Assembly (NCBI GenBank): GCA_902542165.1
Contig: CACBTF010000003.1
Span: 1 to 48,953 of the forward strand
Reading direction: 5' to 3'
DNA length: 48,953 nucleotides
Source of the DNA: an uncultured Pelagibacteraceae bacterium
Lineage (GTDB): Bacteria > Pseudomonadota > Alphaproteobacteria > Pelagibacterales > Pelagibacteraceae
The translations under genes were made by a program, and so were the position numbers. Positions within the stretch are counted from its first letter, which is position 1; each line of letters opens with the position of its first letter. Below are positions 1-8,620 of the stretch, in pieces. The notes under the pieces were generated by a model, which was given only the letters and a program-made list of their open reading frames with translations, made no database searches and was not told the DNA's origin.

Positions 1-2
1 TC

Positions 3-386
3 CCATATGTACCTTTGATCGGTGCTGTAGTGATTTCTTTATTTGGTGGTTTAACATTATATTTTAATAATCCGATTTTTATTTATATGAAACCAACAAT
101 AGTAAATTTGATATTTGCAGCTATTCTTCTTGTAAGTAAATCCTTTTTTAATAAAAATTTTTTAAAATTGTTTTTGCAGACGGCGTTTCAATTAAATGAA
201 GAAGGATGGGGAAAACTTAATTCAAGGTGGGCTTATTTTTTTATATTTTTAGCTTTATTAAATGAAGTTATCTGGCGAACTCAGCCTGAAGCAACTTGGG
301 TCAACTTTAAAGTTTGGGGAATGTTGCCAATTACAATAATATTTACTGCGATGCAGTTGCCACTAATAAATAAGTATAAGTTATGA
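3..386 (+). CDS. yciB: YciB/IspZ inner-membrane septation protein, 5' truncated
   Basis: This is the C-terminal 127 residues of a YciB (intracellular septation protein A) family membrane protein; the reading frame is open to the left edge, so the start lies outside the window. The family motif FGGLTLYFNNP follows directly after the edge, and several hydrophobic helices alternate with aromatic stretches such as the one around NEVIWRT. YciB is a polytopic inner-membrane protein linked to cell-envelope synthesis and division. A TTG at 15 could be mistaken for a start, but the conserved residues PYVPLIG run through it. The stop overlaps the next gene by ATGA, indicating co-transcription. Confidence 0.88.
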   Translation, partial: PYVPLIGAVVISLFGGLTLYFNNPIFIYMKPTIVNLIFAAILLVSKSFFNKNFLKLFLQTAFQLNEEGWGKLNSRWAYFFIFLALLNEVIWRTQPEATWVNFKVWGMLPITIIFTAMQLPLINKYKL

Positions 387-730
387 ATAAAATCAGACTG
401 ATAGTTAATAATGAGTCAAAAAGAAATGAAAAAGAAAAATTTTTTATTAAAAAAGAATTACAAAGTATCTTAAATTTGTATGCAAAAATGGTTTCAAACG
501 GTTCATGGAAAGATTATTCGTTTACTTCTGGTATAAAAGAAGTTTCATTCAATGTTTATCAAAGAGCTTCTGAGAAACCTGTATTAAGAATTCTAAAGAA
601 TCTCAAACCAAGATATTTTAATGAAAAATATCTCATCAAGGATAAAAACGGAGCGATTTTAAAAAGATCTGAAAATTTAAATCAGCTAATAGATAAAACT
701 AGTTGGAATAAATTAAGATTAGTGAAGTAA
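383..730 (+). CDS. DUF2794 family protein
   Basis: This is a small soluble protein of 115 residues matching the alphaproteobacterial DUF2794 family from memory. The pattern is an ELQSILNLYAKMVSNGSWKDY segment near residues 25-45, then a FNVYQRASEKPVLRI segment, and a C-terminal ILKR...L..LRLVK ending. No catalytic motif is visible and the function is unknown. It starts inside the yciB stop codon (ATGA). Its stop abuts, with no gap, the stop of the convergent BAX-inhibitor-like gene. Confidence 0.8.
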   Translation: MNKIRLIVNNESKRNEKEKFFIKKELQSILNLYAKMVSNGSWKDYSFTSGIKEVSFNVYQRASEKPVLRILKNLKPRYFNEKYLIKDKNGAILKRSENLNQLIDKTSWNKLRLVK

Positions 731-1483
731 TTATCTTCTTTGACCGAAAAGTCTTAAAAGCATTATAAATAGATTTATGAAGTCTAAGTATAATGTAAGA
801 GCACCCATGACAGCTTTTTTACCCATCATCTCTCCGCTGTCACTTACTAAATACATGTTCTTTATTTTTTGAGTGTCATAAGCTGTTAAACCTACGAAAA
901 CTAATACACCAATTATAGAAATTACAAAGTACATCATTGTGGATTTCATAAAAATATTTACCAATGATGCAATTATAATTCCAAAAAGACCCATCATTAA
1001 AAAAGATCCTAACTTAGTTAAATCTCTCTTAGTAGTATAGCCGTAGATACTCATTGCACCAAATGTTCCAGCAGTTATGAAAAAAACTCTAGTTATGCTT
1101 GTTCCGGTATACATTAAAAATATTGATGAAAGTGATGCACCCATTAAAGCTGCGAATATCCAAAATGTAGTTTGAGCTTTAGCCGCAGACATTTTTGCTA
1201 TTCCAAAACTCATATAAAATACTACTGCTAAAGGAGCCAACATGATCACCCATTTAAGTCCTGAAGCGTAAATTGTATTTCCAAAGTTTGTTAAACCAAT
1301 GATCTGTCCTTCGCTTGAAGTTACAACAGCCATTTTAAAAAATGCAAGAGCTATAAAGCCTGTCAATAAAACACCAGAAGCCATGTAGTTATAGACTTTA
1401 AGCATGTAAGAACGTAAGCCCTGGTCTATAATTGCTTCAGAAGCTGATGACCTTACAGTTGATGTTTGTTTATTAAATACCAT
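731..1483 (-). CDS. BAX inhibitor-1 / YccA-like membrane protein
   Basis: This 250-residue protein has about seven hydrophobic segments and the Bax inhibitor-1 (TMBIM/YccA) family signature, including the C-terminal FVGLTAYDTQKIK motif with the Asp pair region and a final LYLDFINLFIMLLRLFG stretch typical of bacterial members. The family acts as inner-membrane Ca2+ leak or stress-modulating proteins; the exact bacterial role is uncertain. The frame extends upstream to 1621, but the conserved N-terminus (RSSASEAIIDQGLRSYMLKVY) and a -10 box just upstream support ATG at 1483. The extension would overlap the divergent reductase gene. Confidence 0.88.
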   Translation of the reverse strand: MVFNKQTSTVRSSASEAIIDQGLRSYMLKVYNYMASGVLLTGFIALAFFKMAVVTSSEGQIIGLTNFGNTIYASGLKWVIMLAPLAVVFYMSFGIAKMSAAKAQTTFWIFAALMGASLSSIFLMYTGTSITRVFFITAGTFGAMSIYGYTTKRDLTKLGSFLMMGLFGIIIASLVNIFMKSTMMYFVISIIGVLVFVGLTAYDTQKIKNMYLVSDSGEMMGKKAVMGALTLYLDFINLFIMLLRLFGQRR

Positions 1484-1488
1484 GACTT

Positions 1489-1518
1489 TATATATATGTT
1501 TTTTTAAAAACTTTTCAA
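1489..1518 (-). promoter_or_regulatory. Putative promoter of the BAX-inhibitor-like gene
   Basis: On the minus strand TTGAAA (1518-1513) is followed after 18 bp by TATATA (1494-1489). The -10 hexamer ends five bases before the ATG at 1483, so transcription would begin at or next to the start codon. TA repeats leave the exact -10 register open. Confidence 0.4.
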
Positions 1519-1528
1519 TAGTCAAAAA

Positions 1529-1557
1529 TTGACCTAAAAAAGAGCCGTAAATATTAA
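1529..1557 (+). promoter_or_regulatory. Putative promoter of the aldo/keto reductase gene
   Basis: TTGACC (1529-1534) is separated by 17 bp from TATTAA (1552-1557). The -10 box ends five bases before the ATG at 1563, which predicts a leaderless transcript. The spacing and the five-of-six match at -35 are good; the -10 is weaker. Confidence 0.45.
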
Positions 1558-1562
1558 TTTTT

Positions 1563-2600
1563 ATGAAATTTAGAAAACTTGGAACCACAAATATTGATGT
1601 GAGTTTAATCTGCCTCGGCACAATGACATGGGGAACTCAAAATACTGAAAAAGATGCTTTTGAACAGATGGACTACGCTGTATCGAAAGGAATAAATTTT
1701 TTTGATACTGCAGAACTTTACTCTGTGCCACCAACTGCTAACTCTTACGGTAAAACAGAGGCAATGATTGGCAATTGGTTTGAAAAAAGAAAAAATAGAG
1801 ATAAAATTATTTTAGCTTCCAAAGTTGCTGGACCAGGATGCGACTGGATAAGAGGTGGAGGTAATAATTTTGATGAAAAGAAAATTGGCGAAGCTATTGA
1901 TGGTAGCTTAAAAAGATTAAAAACAGATTATATTGACTTATATCAACTACATTGGCCTGAACGTTCTACAAATTTCTTTGGAAGAAGAGACTATCTATTT
2001 AATAATAAAGAGGGAAACTGGAATAGTTTTGAAAATATACTTGAAGCTTTAGAAAAATATATAAAGAGTGGAAAGATTAGACATATTGGTATGTCTAATG
2101 AAACACCATATGGATTATCTAGGTATCTTGAAATATCAAAAAATAAAGGTGCTCCAAGGATGATGTCAGTGCAAAATCCATACAACTTAGTGAACAGAAC
2201 TTATGAGATAGGTATGTCAGAAATTTCTATTAGGGAGAAATGTGGTTTGCTCGTTTACTACCCGCTAGCAGCTGGAGGATTATCTGGCAAATACAGAAAT
2301 GGTAAAATGCCTAAAGATTCAAGAATGGCGCTCTTCAAAGGTTGGGAAAGACATTTAAATCCTTTAGCAATGCAAGCCTATGATAAATATTTTAAACTTG
2401 CTAAAGATTTTAATCTGACAATGGTTCAGTTAGCTCAATCTTTTGTTAATTCTAGACCATTTGTAACAAGCAATATTATTGGTGCTACAACTATGGATCA
2501 ATTAAAAGAGAATGTTGAGAGTATAAATATAGAATTTACAGATGAGATGATGGATAGAGTAAATGAAATCCATAACAACAACCCTAATCCATCACCTTAA
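1563..2600 (+). CDS. Aldo/keto reductase, Tas-like
   Basis: This is a 345-residue NAD(P)H-dependent aldo/keto reductase with the TIM-barrel tetrad visible as Asp48, Tyr53, Lys87 and His130 (in FFDTAELY, LASKV and LYQLHWPE). The long insertion after the His and the overall length resemble E. coli Tas. The C-terminal SNIIGATTMDQL segment is the usual cofactor phosphate-binding region. The substrate cannot be deduced. It is divergent from the BAX-inhibitor-like gene with a 79-bp gap and is followed after 41 bp by the secreted IalB-like gene. Confidence 0.9.
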   Translation: MKFRKLGTTNIDVSLICLGTMTWGTQNTEKDAFEQMDYAVSKGINFFDTAELYSVPPTANSYGKTEAMIGNWFEKRKNRDKIILASKVAGPGCDWIRGGGNNFDEKKIGEAIDGSLKRLKTDYIDLYQLHWPERSTNFFGRRDYLFNNKEGNWNSFENILEALEKYIKSGKIRHIGMSNETPYGLSRYLEISKNKGAPRMMSVQNPYNLVNRTYEIGMSEISIREKCGLLVYYPLAAGGLSGKYRNGKMPKDSRMALFKGWERHLNPLAMQAYDKYFKLAKDFNLTMVQLAQSFVNSRPFVTSNIIGATTMDQLKENVESINIEFTDEMMDRVNEIHNNNPNPSP

Positions 2601-2641
2601 TCCAACGTTGAAATCAGATTATTTTAGTATAAAAACAAGTT

Positions 2642-3142
2642 ATGGTGGTCAAAAAATTTTTTATTATAATTATTCTTGTAATCTTTTCTTTTAACGCATT
2701 TGCAAATACGCCTAGGTCAACTGGTAAATATAAAAATTGGGAAAGTTTTGTTGCGGAGACAGAAAAGGGTAAAATTTGCTTCGCTCAAACTATTCCTACA
2801 AAAAGAGCTCCTGGAGCAATTCAAAGGGAGCAATCGAAGTTGTTTGTGACTTTTAGACCTGGCGAGAATATTAAAGATGAAGTTAGCATTACAAGTGGCC
2901 ATGACTATAAAAGCTCAACTGTTACTGCTAGCTCAGGAAAAAAAAGATACTCTTTTTTTTCTCAAAAAAATTTCGCTTGGTTATTAGATGACCAAGAAGA
3001 AAAAAATTTTATAAAATTAATGAAAAGAGCAACAAATCTTATTGTTAAAGCAAGAACAGTCAAAGGTGCTGAAACTACTGATCATTATTCAATGATGGGT
3101 TTTACAAAGGCGTATAACACTGCAAAAAAAACCTGCGGGTAA
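2642..3142 (+). CDS. Invasion-associated locus B (IalB)-like secreted protein
   Basis: This 166-residue protein carries a signal peptide of about 21 residues (MVVKKFF, hydrophobic core, cleavage after AFA). The mature part matches the alphaproteobacterial IalB family: an NWESFVAETEKGKICFAQT segment near residue 46 and a final Cys at 165, which probably form a disulfide in the periplasm. Despite the family name, members are common in free-living alphaproteobacteria, and no virulence role is implied. The stop codon is directly followed by the argG start. Confidence 0.82.
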   Translation: MVVKKFFIIIILVIFSFNAFANTPRSTGKYKNWESFVAETEKGKICFAQTIPTKRAPGAIQREQSKLFVTFRPGENIKDEVSITSGHDYKSSTVTASSGKKRYSFFSQKNFAWLLDDQEEKNFIKLMKRATNLIVKARTVKGAETTDHYSMMGFTKAYNTAKKTCG

Positions 3143-4327
3143 ATGAAAAAAATTGTATTAGCCTATTCTGGCGGACTAGATACTTCGATTATTTTAAGAT
3201 GGTTGCAAGAAAATTATAAAGCAGAAGTAATTGCCTACACTTCAGACATCGGTCAAGAAATTGATATAAAAAAAATTATATCTAACGCAAAACGTCTTGG
3301 AGTAAAAAAAATAATAATCGAAGATTTAAAAAATATCTTTGTAAAAGATTACGTGTTTCCCATGATAAGAGCGCATGCTGTTTATGAAGGTGTTTATTTG
3401 CTTGGCACTTCAATCGCAAGACCTTTAATAGCCAAAAGACAAATTGCCATTGCAAAAAAATATAAGGCTTACGCGGTATCTCACGGAGCTACAGGTAAAG
3501 GCAATGATCAGGTTAGATTTGAACTCGGTTATGCTTTTTTTGGTGGAAAAAAAATTAAAACTATTGCGCCTTGGAGAGAGTGGAAATTACAATCTAGAGC
3601 AGACTTAATTAAATATGCAAAAAAAAATAATATTTTAATTCCTAAAGACAAAAAAGGTGCTCCACCTTTCTCTGTTGATGATAATATTTTTCATACTTCT
3701 ACTGAAGGTAAGGTTTTAGAAAATCCAAAAAATTCTGCACCAGAATTTATTTTTCAAAGAACCGTTTCGCCAGAAAAAGCTCCAAATAAAAAAACAAAAG
3801 TGAAAATTGCATTTAAAAATAGTGATCCAGTTGCTGTAAATGGAAAAAAATTAAGGCCTGATAAACTTTTAGATAAATTAAATATTCTTGCTGGGAAAAA
3901 TGGCATTGGAAGAGTAGATCTTGTTGAAAATAGGTTTATTGGAATTAAATCAAGAGGAGTTTACGAAACACCTGGTGGGACTTTGTTATATGCTGCCCAT
4001 AGGGCAATTGAGTCAGTGACTTTAGATAAAAAAACATCCCACGATAAAGAAAGGGTGATGCCCGAATATGCTGAATTAGTTTACAATGGATATTGGTTTT
4101 CAAAAAAAAGAATTAAACTTCAAAAAATAATCGATAAAAAAAGAAATCAAGTTTCTGGCGAAATAATTTTGAGCTTATACAAGGGAAATATTACTATTCT
4201 TTCAAGGAAAACAAAAAACAAAGCCTATTCAATGAAAAAAGTTTCTTTTGAGGAAAATAAAACCTTTAATAAGAAAAAAGTTGAAAATTTTATTAAATTT
4301 CATTCTAAACAGTTAAATAAAGGTTAA
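3143..4327 (+). CDS. argG: Argininosuccinate synthase
   Basis: ArgG condenses citrulline and aspartate with ATP to argininosuccinate, the penultimate step of arginine synthesis, in the cytosol. The 394-residue protein has the N-type ATP pyrophosphatase loop AYSGGLDTS (residues 7-15), the SHGATGKGNDQVRFE block (113-127) and a KTIAPWREW motif, all diagnostic. The length is normal. It begins with no spacer after the IalB-like gene, so translation is probably coupled. Confidence 0.97.
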   Translation: MKKIVLAYSGGLDTSIILRWLQENYKAEVIAYTSDIGQEIDIKKIISNAKRLGVKKIIIEDLKNIFVKDYVFPMIRAHAVYEGVYLLGTSIARPLIAKRQIAIAKKYKAYAVSHGATGKGNDQVRFELGYAFFGGKKIKTIAPWREWKLQSRADLIKYAKKNNILIPKDKKGAPPFSVDDNIFHTSTEGKVLENPKNSAPEFIFQRTVSPEKAPNKKTKVKIAFKNSDPVAVNGKKLRPDKLLDKLNILAGKNGIGRVDLVENRFIGIKSRGVYETPGGTLLYAAHRAIESVTLDKKTSHDKERVMPEYAELVYNGYWFSKKRIKLQKIIDKKRNQVSGEIILSLYKGNITILSRKTKNKAYSMKKVSFEENKTFNKKKVENFIKFHSKQLNKG

Positions 4328-4349
4328 ATTTTTGATACAACTATATTAG

Positions 4350-4736
4350 ATGAACAATTCGATTCGAAATATCCAGCTAGTTGCTGTTGTAGTTGTCCTT
4401 ATCTCAACGATCATTGCTTTCTTCTTAGAGATGAAAGAAATGTACGATAATAGAGATATTACGTTAGCAGACCTGCTTTTGATGTTCATCTACATAGAAG
4501 TTATCGGATTAGTAAGATCTTATTGGGAAACAAGAGCAGTTAGAATTACTTATCCTCTGGTAATTGCAATAACAGCTTTAGCTCGTTTCATCATATTGCA
4601 AGACAAAGAGAGTGACCCAACTAACTTAATTTATATATCTTTTGCAATTTTAATTGTAGCCTTAGCTACTGTAATTATAAGATTTAGAAATAGTAGATAT
4701 TTAAAAATTGACAAATCAAAGTCTAACGAGCTTTAA
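4350..4736 (+). CDS. psiE: PsiE family membrane protein
   Basis: This 128-residue protein has four hydrophobic helices and the PsiE (phosphate-starvation-inducible) pattern DLLLMFIYIEVIGLVRSYWE followed by a PLVIAITALARFIIL helix. The biochemical role of PsiE is not established, and phosphate control is known only for E. coli; no Pho box was recognised here. It lies 22 bp downstream of argG. Its last 14 bases overlap the end of the convergent folD. Confidence 0.82.
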   Translation: MNNSIRNIQLVAVVVVLISTIIAFFLEMKEMYDNRDITLADLLLMFIYIEVIGLVRSYWETRAVRITYPLVIAITALARFIILQDKESDPTNLIYISFAILIVALATVIIRFRNSRYLKIDKSKSNEL

Positions 4737-5562
4737 AACAATCCAAGGTATTTTTAAGCAAACAGGCAATAGTCATTGGTCCTACTCCGCCAGGAACCGG
4801 AGTTATAGCTTTGGATTTAACTTTCACAGCATCAAAATCAACGTCTCCAACAATTTTATCTCCTACTTTATTTATTCCTACATCAATAACTATTGAGTTT
4901 TTTTTTACCCAGTCTTCCTTTACTAATTTAGCTACCCCAACTGCAGCAACTAAGATATCAGCCTTCAAACACTCTTGTTTTAAATCTTTTGTTTTTGAAT
5001 GAACAATCGTAACTGTACAATTTTCTTTTAAAAGTAGTTGAGCCATGGGTTTGCCATTTAAATTTGATCTGCCTATTATAACCGCATGTTTTCCTGATAA
5101 ATTTTTTTCAACTTTTTTTATCAAATACAAACATCCTAAAGGTGTACAAGGAACTAAGGCGTCATGACCAGATGAAAGGTTCCCAACATTTATAGGATGA
5201 AATCCGTCTACATCTTTTTTAGGACTTACAGCGTTTATAATTTTTTCCTTATTAATTTGAGGAGGCAAAGGTAGTTGAACTAGTATACCAGAAACATCAA
5301 TATCATTATTCAAATCTTCAATCTTTTTTAAAACTTCTTCTTCTTTAACTTCTTTTGAGTATTTGACAACATTTGAATTAATTCCAACCTCTTTGGCACT
5401 TTTTTCTTTGTTCTTAACGTAAATCTGGCTTGGCACAAAATCGCCAATTAATATTACGGTTAATCCAGGAACTTTATTATCTTTAGATTTTAATAACTCA
5501 ATTTCTTTTTTAATCTCTTGTCTTAAATTTTCAGCCTCTTTTTTTCCATCAATAATCATCAT
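4723..5562 (-). CDS. folD: Bifunctional methylenetetrahydrofolate dehydrogenase/cyclohydrolase
   Basis: FolD interconverts 5,10-methylene-, methenyl- and 10-formyl-tetrahydrofolate using NADP+. The 279-residue protein keeps Tyr48 and Lys52 of the catalytic YVKNK motif, the GILVQLPLP motif, KDVDGFHP, the cofactor-binding GRSNLNGKP and the C-terminal TPVPGGVGPMT. The usual SNIVG/SxxVG residue before GKP/GxP is Asn rather than Val, a minor variant. It is the last gene of a leftward run (hemC-hemD-mscS-yggT-folD); its ATG overlaps the yggT stop (TAATG). Confidence 0.97.
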   Translation of the reverse strand: MMIIDGKKEAENLRQEIKKEIELLKSKDNKVPGLTVILIGDFVPSQIYVKNKEKSAKEVGINSNVVKYSKEVKEEEVLKKIEDLNNDIDVSGILVQLPLPPQINKEKIINAVSPKKDVDGFHPINVGNLSSGHDALVPCTPLGCLYLIKKVEKNLSGKHAVIIGRSNLNGKPMAQLLLKENCTVTIVHSKTKDLKQECLKADILVAAVGVAKLVKEDWVKKNSIVIDVGINKVGDKIVGDVDFDAVKVKSKAITPVPGGVGPMTIACLLKNTLDCFKAR

Positions 5563-5852
5563 TAAAATAAGCTTGGGGCGAACATTTCAAAAATAAAATT
5601 TCTTAAAAACATTAAAGCTAAAATTAATACTACAGGAGAAATATCTATCGAACCTAAGTTGGGCAAAAATCGTCTTATATAGTTTAAAGGAGGAGCAGTT
5701 AATCGGTAAGAAAAATCAAGAACTGCATAAACAAACCTATTTCCAGTGTTTAAGATGTTAAATGCAACTAACCAACTAATAATTGCGTTGATGATTAATA
5801 TCCAAATGTAAAGAGTAATTACATTATCAAACAGTATTAAAACTGACTTCAT
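5562..5852 (-). CDS. yggT: YggT family membrane protein
   Basis: This 96-residue protein has two hydrophobic hairpins with the YggT signature: an IINAIISWL segment, then a YRLTAPPLNYIRRFLPNLGSIDISPVV block. YggT proteins are small inner-membrane proteins of unclear function, sometimes linked to osmotic tolerance. It overlaps the mscS stop by four bases and is joined to folD, so it is part of an operon with a mechanosensitive channel gene. Confidence 0.88.
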   Translation of the reverse strand: MKSVLILFDNVITLYIWILIINAIISWLVAFNILNTGNRFVYAVLDFSYRLTAPPLNYIRRFLPNLGSIDISPVVLILALMFLRNFIFEMFAPSLF

Positions 5853-6943
5853 GAATTTTTCTCCACATAAACCGATGTACTTGGGAACGCAAATGAAGCT
5901 TTATTTTTTTCTACAATGTTTTTAATCTCTAAAGCTAAAGTATCTTTTACATTAAGCCACTCTTGGAATTGCTTTGTTTTTGTAAAACAAATTAGTCTAA
6001 TATCTATAGAGCTTGCAGCAAATTGATCTATTTTAACTGATAATAAAGTGTCCTCAGATTTAATAAAATCATCATTCTTTTTAATATATTCTTCAATTTC
6101 CTTTTTAATATTTTTCAGTTGTTCGCTTGTAGTTCGATATTCTAAACCAATCATCCAATTAATTCTTCTGTTCGTTGTTTGAGTGTTGTTAATTACTGCA
6201 TTTTCAGCAAATTGAAAATTTGGAATCGTTGCTAGAGATTTATCAAATCTTCTTACTACAGTTGATCTAAAGCCGATACTCTCTACAGTTCCTTCAATTA
6301 CTCCCTCTACGTAAATCCAATCACCAACTTGAAATCTTCTCTCAACTAAAACTAATATGCCTGAGATTAGGTTTTTAAATAAATCTTGAGCTCCAAGTGC
6401 AACTGCTACACCAAATAAACCTAAACCAGCAATAATGGGACCAATTTTTATTCCCCAAAGTTCGAGAACAGCTGCAGCTCCCAAAATAACAATTAAAACT
6501 TTTATGGCTTTTATAATCCAATTAATTAAATCTTTTGAAAGTAGACCTCCGACCGATTTGATAACCACTGATAAAGGTCCAATGACTTGATGAAATGTCC
6601 AAAATATTAAAATAGTTATTAAAGATCGATTAATAGTTTCTAAAAATTCAGCTGCTTGTGTTTCAACAGTTAAATAACTTGTGGAAACAAAAAATCCTAA
6701 AACCACTGGAAAGAATTTTGCTGGTCCTTCCATTGAAAAAACAAGAGAGTTATCAAAATTATTTGTAGATTTTGACACGTAATTTTCTAATCTTTTGACT
6801 ACAAACTTAGAAAAAACACCCCTTAAAAATAAAAAAAATAAAAAAATTAGCAATGCAATTATTATTTCTGAAATATTAATTCCGGATATACCTTTGTTCC
6901 ACACATCAAAAAATAAATTTTTAAAATTTTGTAGCACTTCCAT
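5849..6943 (-). CDS. MscS family mechanosensitive ion channel
   Basis: This 364-residue protein has several N-terminal membrane helices, then the Gly/Ala-rich pore helix (GVAVALGAQDLFKNLISG, around residues 180-200) and the beta domain (RRFQVGDWIYVEGVIEGTVE) characteristic of MscS channels. An alpha/beta C-terminal vestibule domain follows. Such channels release solutes on hypo-osmotic shock. The extra N-terminal helices make it larger than E. coli MscS (286 residues). It begins four bases after the hemD stop. Confidence 0.92.
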   Translation of the reverse strand: MEVLQNFKNLFFDVWNKGISGINISEIIIALLIFLFFLFLRGVFSKFVVKRLENYVSKSTNNFDNSLVFSMEGPAKFFPVVLGFFVSTSYLTVETQAAEFLETINRSLITILIFWTFHQVIGPLSVVIKSVGGLLSKDLINWIIKAIKVLIVILGAAAVLELWGIKIGPIIAGLGLFGVAVALGAQDLFKNLISGILVLVERRFQVGDWIYVEGVIEGTVESIGFRSTVVRRFDKSLATIPNFQFAENAVINNTQTTNRRINWMIGLEYRTTSEQLKNIKKEIEEYIKKNDDFIKSEDTLLSVKIDQFAASSIDIRLICFTKTKQFQEWLNVKDTLALEIKNIVEKNKASFAFPSTSVYVEKNS

Positions 6944-6947
6944 ATGT

Positions 6948-7646
6948 TTAAACTTTCAATTTTTCTAATTCTTCTCCTGGTTGGAAAACTTCCAATTTTT
7001 TCCAGCCTGATTTTTTTAATACACCTAAAACTTTTTCACTTATACATAATACTCTAGACTCTGTCATCAACCCATTAAGAGAGTATTTTTTTACTATTTC
7101 AATAAAGCTCTCGGCGCTTCTTTTAGAATAAATAAAAATTATGTCAGGAGGATGATTATTAATTATTTTGTTATTTTCCTCATTAAGATCGGTAATTTTT
7201 TCAGAAGTGTAGTTGATAATCTTATCAATCTGAAATCCATCATTTTTAAGTTCCACATCTAGATTAGAAGAAATGTAATCCCCACAAAAGTAGGCAATAG
7301 ATTTTTTTTTATCAATTTGATCTGAATTTAAAATAATATTTTTTAAAGCGTTTACAGTTCCACCTGCAGAAATTGTATTATTGTATCCCTTTAGTCTTAC
7401 TATTTTTTCAGTAATGGAACCTACACAAAAACATATTTTATTAATATCTTGATTATCCAACTTTAAATTTCTAATAGCATTGGGGCTTGTAAAAATAAAC
7501 GCATCATATTTTTTTGCATCAACTGGACTAACATTGGCTGCTGAAATTTTTAAAGTTGGGATATGAATAATCTTATGGCCTAGAGAAAAAAACTTTCCCA
7601 TTAAATCCTCTGAGTCTATTAAAGGTCTTGTAATTAGAATATTCAT
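6948..7646 (-). CDS. hemD: Uroporphyrinogen-III synthase
   Basis: This 232-residue protein is assigned as HemD, which cyclises hydroxymethylbilane to uroporphyrinogen III. The family is poorly conserved, but the N-terminal ILITRPLIDSEDL, the FTSPNAIRN motif, FCVGSITEK and the IIFIYSKRSAESF segment match, and it directly follows hemC with a four-base overlap. The product would feed HemE and downstream enzymes encoded at 22.9-25.3 kb. Confidence 0.88.
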   Translation of the reverse strand: MNILITRPLIDSEDLMGKFFSLGHKIIHIPTLKISAANVSPVDAKKYDAFIFTSPNAIRNLKLDNQDINKICFCVGSITEKIVRLKGYNNTISAGGTVNALKNIILNSDQIDKKKSIAYFCGDYISSNLDVELKNDGFQIDKIINYTSEKITDLNEENNKIINNHPPDIIFIYSKRSAESFIEIVKKYSLNGLMTESRVLCISEKVLGVLKKSGWKKLEVFQPGEELEKLKV

Positions 7647-8563
7647 TTTTTTTTAAATTCCGATCCTGCGAGTTTTAATAGTTTTTTCCCTACTGATTTC
7701 CCGATGTCTACTGCTTCACTAATTTTACCCTTCATCTCATACTCAAAACTTTTTAATCCTGAGTCTGAAAATAATTGAGCTGTAAATTTAAGATTATTAT
7801 TTTCTATTATTGCTAAACCACCAACAGCTGTTTCGCAATCACCTTTGATTGCTTGTAGCATTGCACGTTCAGATTTTGCGCATACTTCAGTTTCTGTATC
7901 ATTAATATTTCTCAAAAGATTTCTAGCTACGTCGTCATTTTTATTACATTGAACAGCTATAATTCCTTGACCTACAGCTGGTAGAACATCTTCAGTTTTA
8001 AAAGAAAGACCTATTTTATCATCTAAATGTAAGCTTTTAACTCCTGCTGCAGCTAAGATTATTCCATCTAATTTACCTTCTTCGAGTTTTTTAATTCTAG
8101 TATCAATATTTCCTCTCAAACTTATCACAGAAATATTTTTATTAATTTTTTTAAGCTGTAATTCCCTTCTTTTAGAACTTGAGCCAATAACTATTTTAGC
8201 TTTTAAATCTTCTAACCTTTTAATCTTATCGCTTATAATTACATCTCTGTAATCATTTCGCTTTACATATGCGCCGATGATAAGGTTGCTGTCTTCCACG
8301 GACTCCATATCTTTTAAGGAGTGAACAGCAATATCAATTTCTTTCTTCAAAAGTTTTTCTTCAATTTCTTTACAAAATAGATTTTTGCCACCTATTTCAG
8401 ATAATCTTACATTTTGATTAATATCACCAGAAGTTTTGATAGCTTTAAAATCTATATTTTCTTCTCTCAAGTCATTATTTTTTTGAATTAAAAGCTCTTT
8501 CACTTTTTTTACATAAGCAATTGAAAGCTTGCTTCCTCTGGCACCGATTGTAATTTTAGTCAT
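7643..8563 (-). CDS. hemC: Hydroxymethylbilane synthase (porphobilinogen deaminase)
   Basis: HemC polymerises four porphobilinogens into hydroxymethylbilane. Counting from the ATG at 8563, the 306-residue protein has IGARGSKLS at 6-14, the catalytic Asp85 in HSLKD, and Cys243 in KGDCETAVGG, which carries the dipyrromethane cofactor. An in-frame ATG five codons upstream (8578) is possible, but MTKITIGARGS is the usual start. It is divergent from tsaD, as in many alphaproteobacteria. Confidence 0.95.
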   Translation of the reverse strand: MTKITIGARGSKLSIAYVKKVKELLIQKNNDLREENIDFKAIKTSGDINQNVRLSEIGGKNLFCKEIEEKLLKKEIDIAVHSLKDMESVEDSNLIIGAYVKRNDYRDVIISDKIKRLEDLKAKIVIGSSSKRRELQLKKINKNISVISLRGNIDTRIKKLEEGKLDGIILAAAGVKSLHLDDKIGLSFKTEDVLPAVGQGIIAVQCNKNDDVARNLLRNINDTETEVCAKSERAMLQAIKGDCETAVGGLAIIENNNLKFTAQLFSDSGLKSFEYEMKGKISEAVDIGKSVGKKLLKLAGSEFKKK

Positions 8564-8620
8564 AAATTGATTATACATTTGAAAGATTTAAATTATACTA
8601 TTTAAATAATTGAACACATA

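Noticed and set aside
1484-1621. 46-residue N-terminal extension of the BAX-inhibitor-like protein
   Set aside because: It overlaps the divergent reductase gene, has no family similarity and is preceded by a promoter-like sequence inside it.
2608-2633. TTGAAA and TATAAA before the IalB-like gene as a promoter
   Set aside because: The spacing of 14 bp is too short for a normal sigma70 promoter, though the TATAAA may still be a -10 box.
4342-4347. TATATT before psiE as a -10 box
   Set aside because: It is only two bases from the ATG and has no -35 element.
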